From: Paracoccus chinensis
Lineage (GTDB): Bacteria > Pseudomonadota > Alphaproteobacteria > Rhodobacterales > Rhodobacteraceae
Assembly (NCBI RefSeq): GCF_900102885.1
Contig: NZ_FNGE01000013.1
Coordinates: 1-64,000 of the forward strand
Direction of reading: 5' to 3'
Length of the DNA: 64,000 bases
In this document: piece after piece, positions 62,629-64,000 of the stretch
Layout: every line of letters begins with the position of its first letter
How positions within the stretch are numbered: position 1 is the first letter of the stretch
Translations under genes and position numbers: made by a program
Notes under the pieces: generated by a model
Told to the model about the DNA's origin: nothing
Databases searched by the model: none
What the model saw: only the letters and a program-made list of their open reading frames with translations

Positions 62629-63423
62629 TCACTCCACCGAGTTGAGCCGCATCCGGGCGCGGCGTTCCCGGCGCTGCAGCTCACGGCCGCGGTGGACCGA
62701 CTGTTCCACGAAGTCCAGGTGATCGCGGGCGGCCTTTTCGCTGCGCGCGGGGTCGCCCGCCTCGATCGCGTCGATGATCTCGAGATGCTGGTCCAGAAGC
62801 GTGCGGCCGGTGCCGTCGAGGCTGCGCAGCAGGTCGCGGTTGTAGAAGATGCCCCGGCGCGTCAGGTCGAAGACCGAGGCCATCATGTGGATCAGCGTCG
62901 TGTTGTGGCTGGCGTCCACGATGGCGCTGTGCAGGCGGAAGTCGGCCTCCTGCTCGGCCTCGCGGTCGTCGGCCTCCCATGCGGCCTGAAGCTCGGCCCG
63001 GATCCCCCCCAGCCGCTCGTGGTCGGCGGGCGTGGCGCGCTGCGCGGCCAGGCGGGCGGCAAAGGCCTCCTGCTCGCGCCGGTATTCCAGAAAGTCGTGA
63101 AAGGCCTCGCCGTGGCGGGCATAAAGCGCCAGCATCGCGGGCGACATCGCCCGGCCCGTGAGTTCGGCGATATAGGTGCCGTCGCCGTGCCGGACCGACA
63201 CGAGCTCGCGGGTTTCGAGGATCTGCAGCGCCTCGCGCAGCTTCGGGCGCGACACGCGGAAGGCTTCCGCCATCTCGCGTTCCGAGGGAAGCCGCGCGCC
63301 GCCCTTCAGCACGCCCTCGACGATCATCGTCTCGATCTTGTCCACCACGGCCTGGACCACCGATTCGTGGGCGATGGGCTCGAACACCTGTGCCGCGATC
63401 ATTGGCCGCAAACCCTTCCCCAT
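62629..63423 (-). CDS. GntR-family (FadR/LldR subfamily) transcription regulator
   Basis: 264 residues from the first ATG; an ATG seven codons in (63402) has GGAAGGG upstream and may be the true start. Winged helix ~25-75: LKGGARLPSEREMAEAFRVSRP, then LREALQILETRELVSVRHG. The FCD ligand domain (~100-250) has the metal-site His in FRLHSAIVDASHN. Resembles LldR/PdhR-type sensors of small organic acids such as lactate, pyruvate or glycolate. No enzyme operon lies beside it within the window, so its target is probably beyond the right edge or it acts at a distance. Confidence 0.85.
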   Translation of the reverse strand: MGKGLRPMIAAQVFEPIAHESVVQAVVDKIETMIVEGVLKGGARLPSEREMAEAFRVSRPKLREALQILETRELVSVRHGDGTYIAELTGRAMSPAMLALYARHGEAFHDFLEYRREQEAFAARLAAQRATPADHERLGGIRAELQAAWEADDREAEQEADFRLHSAIVDASHNTTLIHMMASVFDLTRRGIFYNRDLLRSLDGTGRTLLDQHLEIIDAIEAGDPARSEKAARDHLDFVEQSVHRGRELQRRERRARMRLNSVE

Positions 63424-63680
63424 CCGTGCAGTTCCCTGCGGACCTCAACAATATTTACCTCTGGCTGACCCCATTTCAAGAGGCAGCCGCCGTTCCGCCT
63501 TTCGGAATAGGTAAGCCCATCAGTCCCTTATGACGTGGTTTCTTTGCAAATTTCAGTCATGTCACTGTGAGGCAACGGCGGCGTCCCGCGCAGCCGGAAT
63601 ATTCTTGTTGCTGGGCGCAAGTGGTAAACAGTATGAACCTTTGTGAGCGCAGCACGGCTGCGCCACGAGGAGGAAGCCAC

Positions 63681-63824
63681 ATGATCGTGATCATCCGGTC
63701 GAAAAGCCGGGCAGTCATGCGGCGAGGGAGGCTTGCCGAATGTCACGACCGCGACACCGCGGCACCCGCTGAGGGCAGGGCCGTCGGCCCTCCGCCCGGG
63801 GCCGCGCACAGCCGTCCCGCATGA
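63681..63824 (+). CDS. Possible small ORF (47 codons) with a strong ribosome site
   Basis: GAGGAGGAAG precedes the ATG at near-ideal distance. The product starts MIVIIRSKSRAVMRRG, then becomes Ala/Pro/Gly-rich. I recognise no family. It may be a real small protein or a leader peptide for a gene beyond 64000. The rest of 63424-64000 shows nothing else I can support; the stretch before it (63424-63680) is AT-richer and may hold its promoter. Confidence 0.35.
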   Translation: MIVIIRSKSRAVMRRGRLAECHDRDTAAPAEGRAVGPPPGAAHSRPA

Positions 63825-64000
63825 CGCCCGACCCCGGGCCGCCAGCCTGGCCCCGGGCCCACGACACGGACCCGAGATCGTCCAACGCCGGTCATGGAGG
63901 GGCGGAGCGGACGCAAGCCCTCGGGACGGCCGCCGGGATGACCGGGACCGGCCGCTTTCCCGGGCCACCCCGACCCCCCTTACGACGGCAGATTTCCTTA

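Noticed and set aside
63408..63435. GGAAC-N16-GGTT on the minus strand before the last GntR gene
   Set aside because: Resembles an EcfG promoter, but transcription would begin at or inside the start codon region, and -10 has a mismatch.
63528..63968. 146-codon minus-strand frame at the right edge
   Set aside because: Serine/arginine-rich, no ribosome site, opposite to the better-supported small ORF; resembles random GC-rich translation.

Overview
The window is very GC-rich, densely coded DNA from an alphaproteobacterium of the Rhodobacteraceae, most likely Paracoccus or a close relative. The clues are the codon use, the BioR/BioY/BioB biotin locus, the HWE-type kinase, general-stress (EcfG-type) promoter motifs and the ParAB plus Rep_3 replicon. 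The genus is inferred from overall resemblance and was not tested. The DNA carries its own replication and partition module (about 4.98-8.85 kb), so it is an extrachromosomal replicon. Because it also holds a monomeric isocitrate dehydrogenase and biotin genes, it is probably a large plasmid or chromid.

Layout. 0-4.9 kb: end of an unrecognised gene, an RTX-like protein with unusually long repeats, a LuxR-type regulator fused to an alpha/beta-hydrolase domain without a nucleophilic serine, two small ORFs and a vapBC pair with a palindromic operator. 4.98-8.85 kb: parB and parA (minus strand), an origin with 22-bp iterons and a DnaA box, and a Rep_3 initiator. Three copies of the near-palindrome TTGCCARYTGGCAA bracket this module and are candidate centromere sites. 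8.9-18.1 kb: an Lrp regulator, a polar amino-acid ABC transporter and two FAD amino-acid oxidoreductases, followed by a second Lrp gene divergent from an AceE/MdeB-like 2-oxoacid dehydrogenase E1. 18.2-27.2 kb: an oligopeptide-type ABC transporter with a cytoplasmic gamma-glutamyltransferase-family enzyme, a TauE/SafE permease and a GntR regulator.

27.4-38.2 kb: an HWE sensor kinase, a ribbon-helix-helix protein, glyoxalase I, a Tat-exported gluconate-dehydrogenase-like pair, two secreted cysteine-paired proteins, a BetT-type choline transporter, a DegS/DegP-like protease and an H-NS-family protein. 38.4-41 kb: a LysR regulator, a strong palindromic operator and a MhqO/MhqD-like quinone-detoxification pair. 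41-46.2 kb: a PaoABC-type molybdenum aldehyde oxidoreductase on the minus strand, divergent from its XdhC and MocA maturation genes. 46.2-50.8 kb: a stress island (Tat-exported Gfo/Idh oxidoreductase, BON protein, CPA1 antiporter and three tiny disordered hydrophilic proteins) with EcfG-like promoters, one of them a perfect consensus match.

51.4-53.7 kb: bioB, bioY and bioR with BioR boxes. 53.7-58.8 kb: a GntR regulator with a perfect 9-bp inverted-repeat operator, divergent from an NMT1/TauT-type ABC operon that has two different permeases and ends in a fumarylacetoacetate-hydrolase-family gene and a clear terminator. 59.1-63.8 kb: icd, a TetR-like regulator, a FadR-type GntR regulator and a small ORF. 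I saw no rRNA, tRNA, CRISPR array, insertion sequence or phage genes. Taken together, the window is a replicon backbone carrying several small uptake-plus-catabolism operons, each with its own regulator, and a stress-response island.
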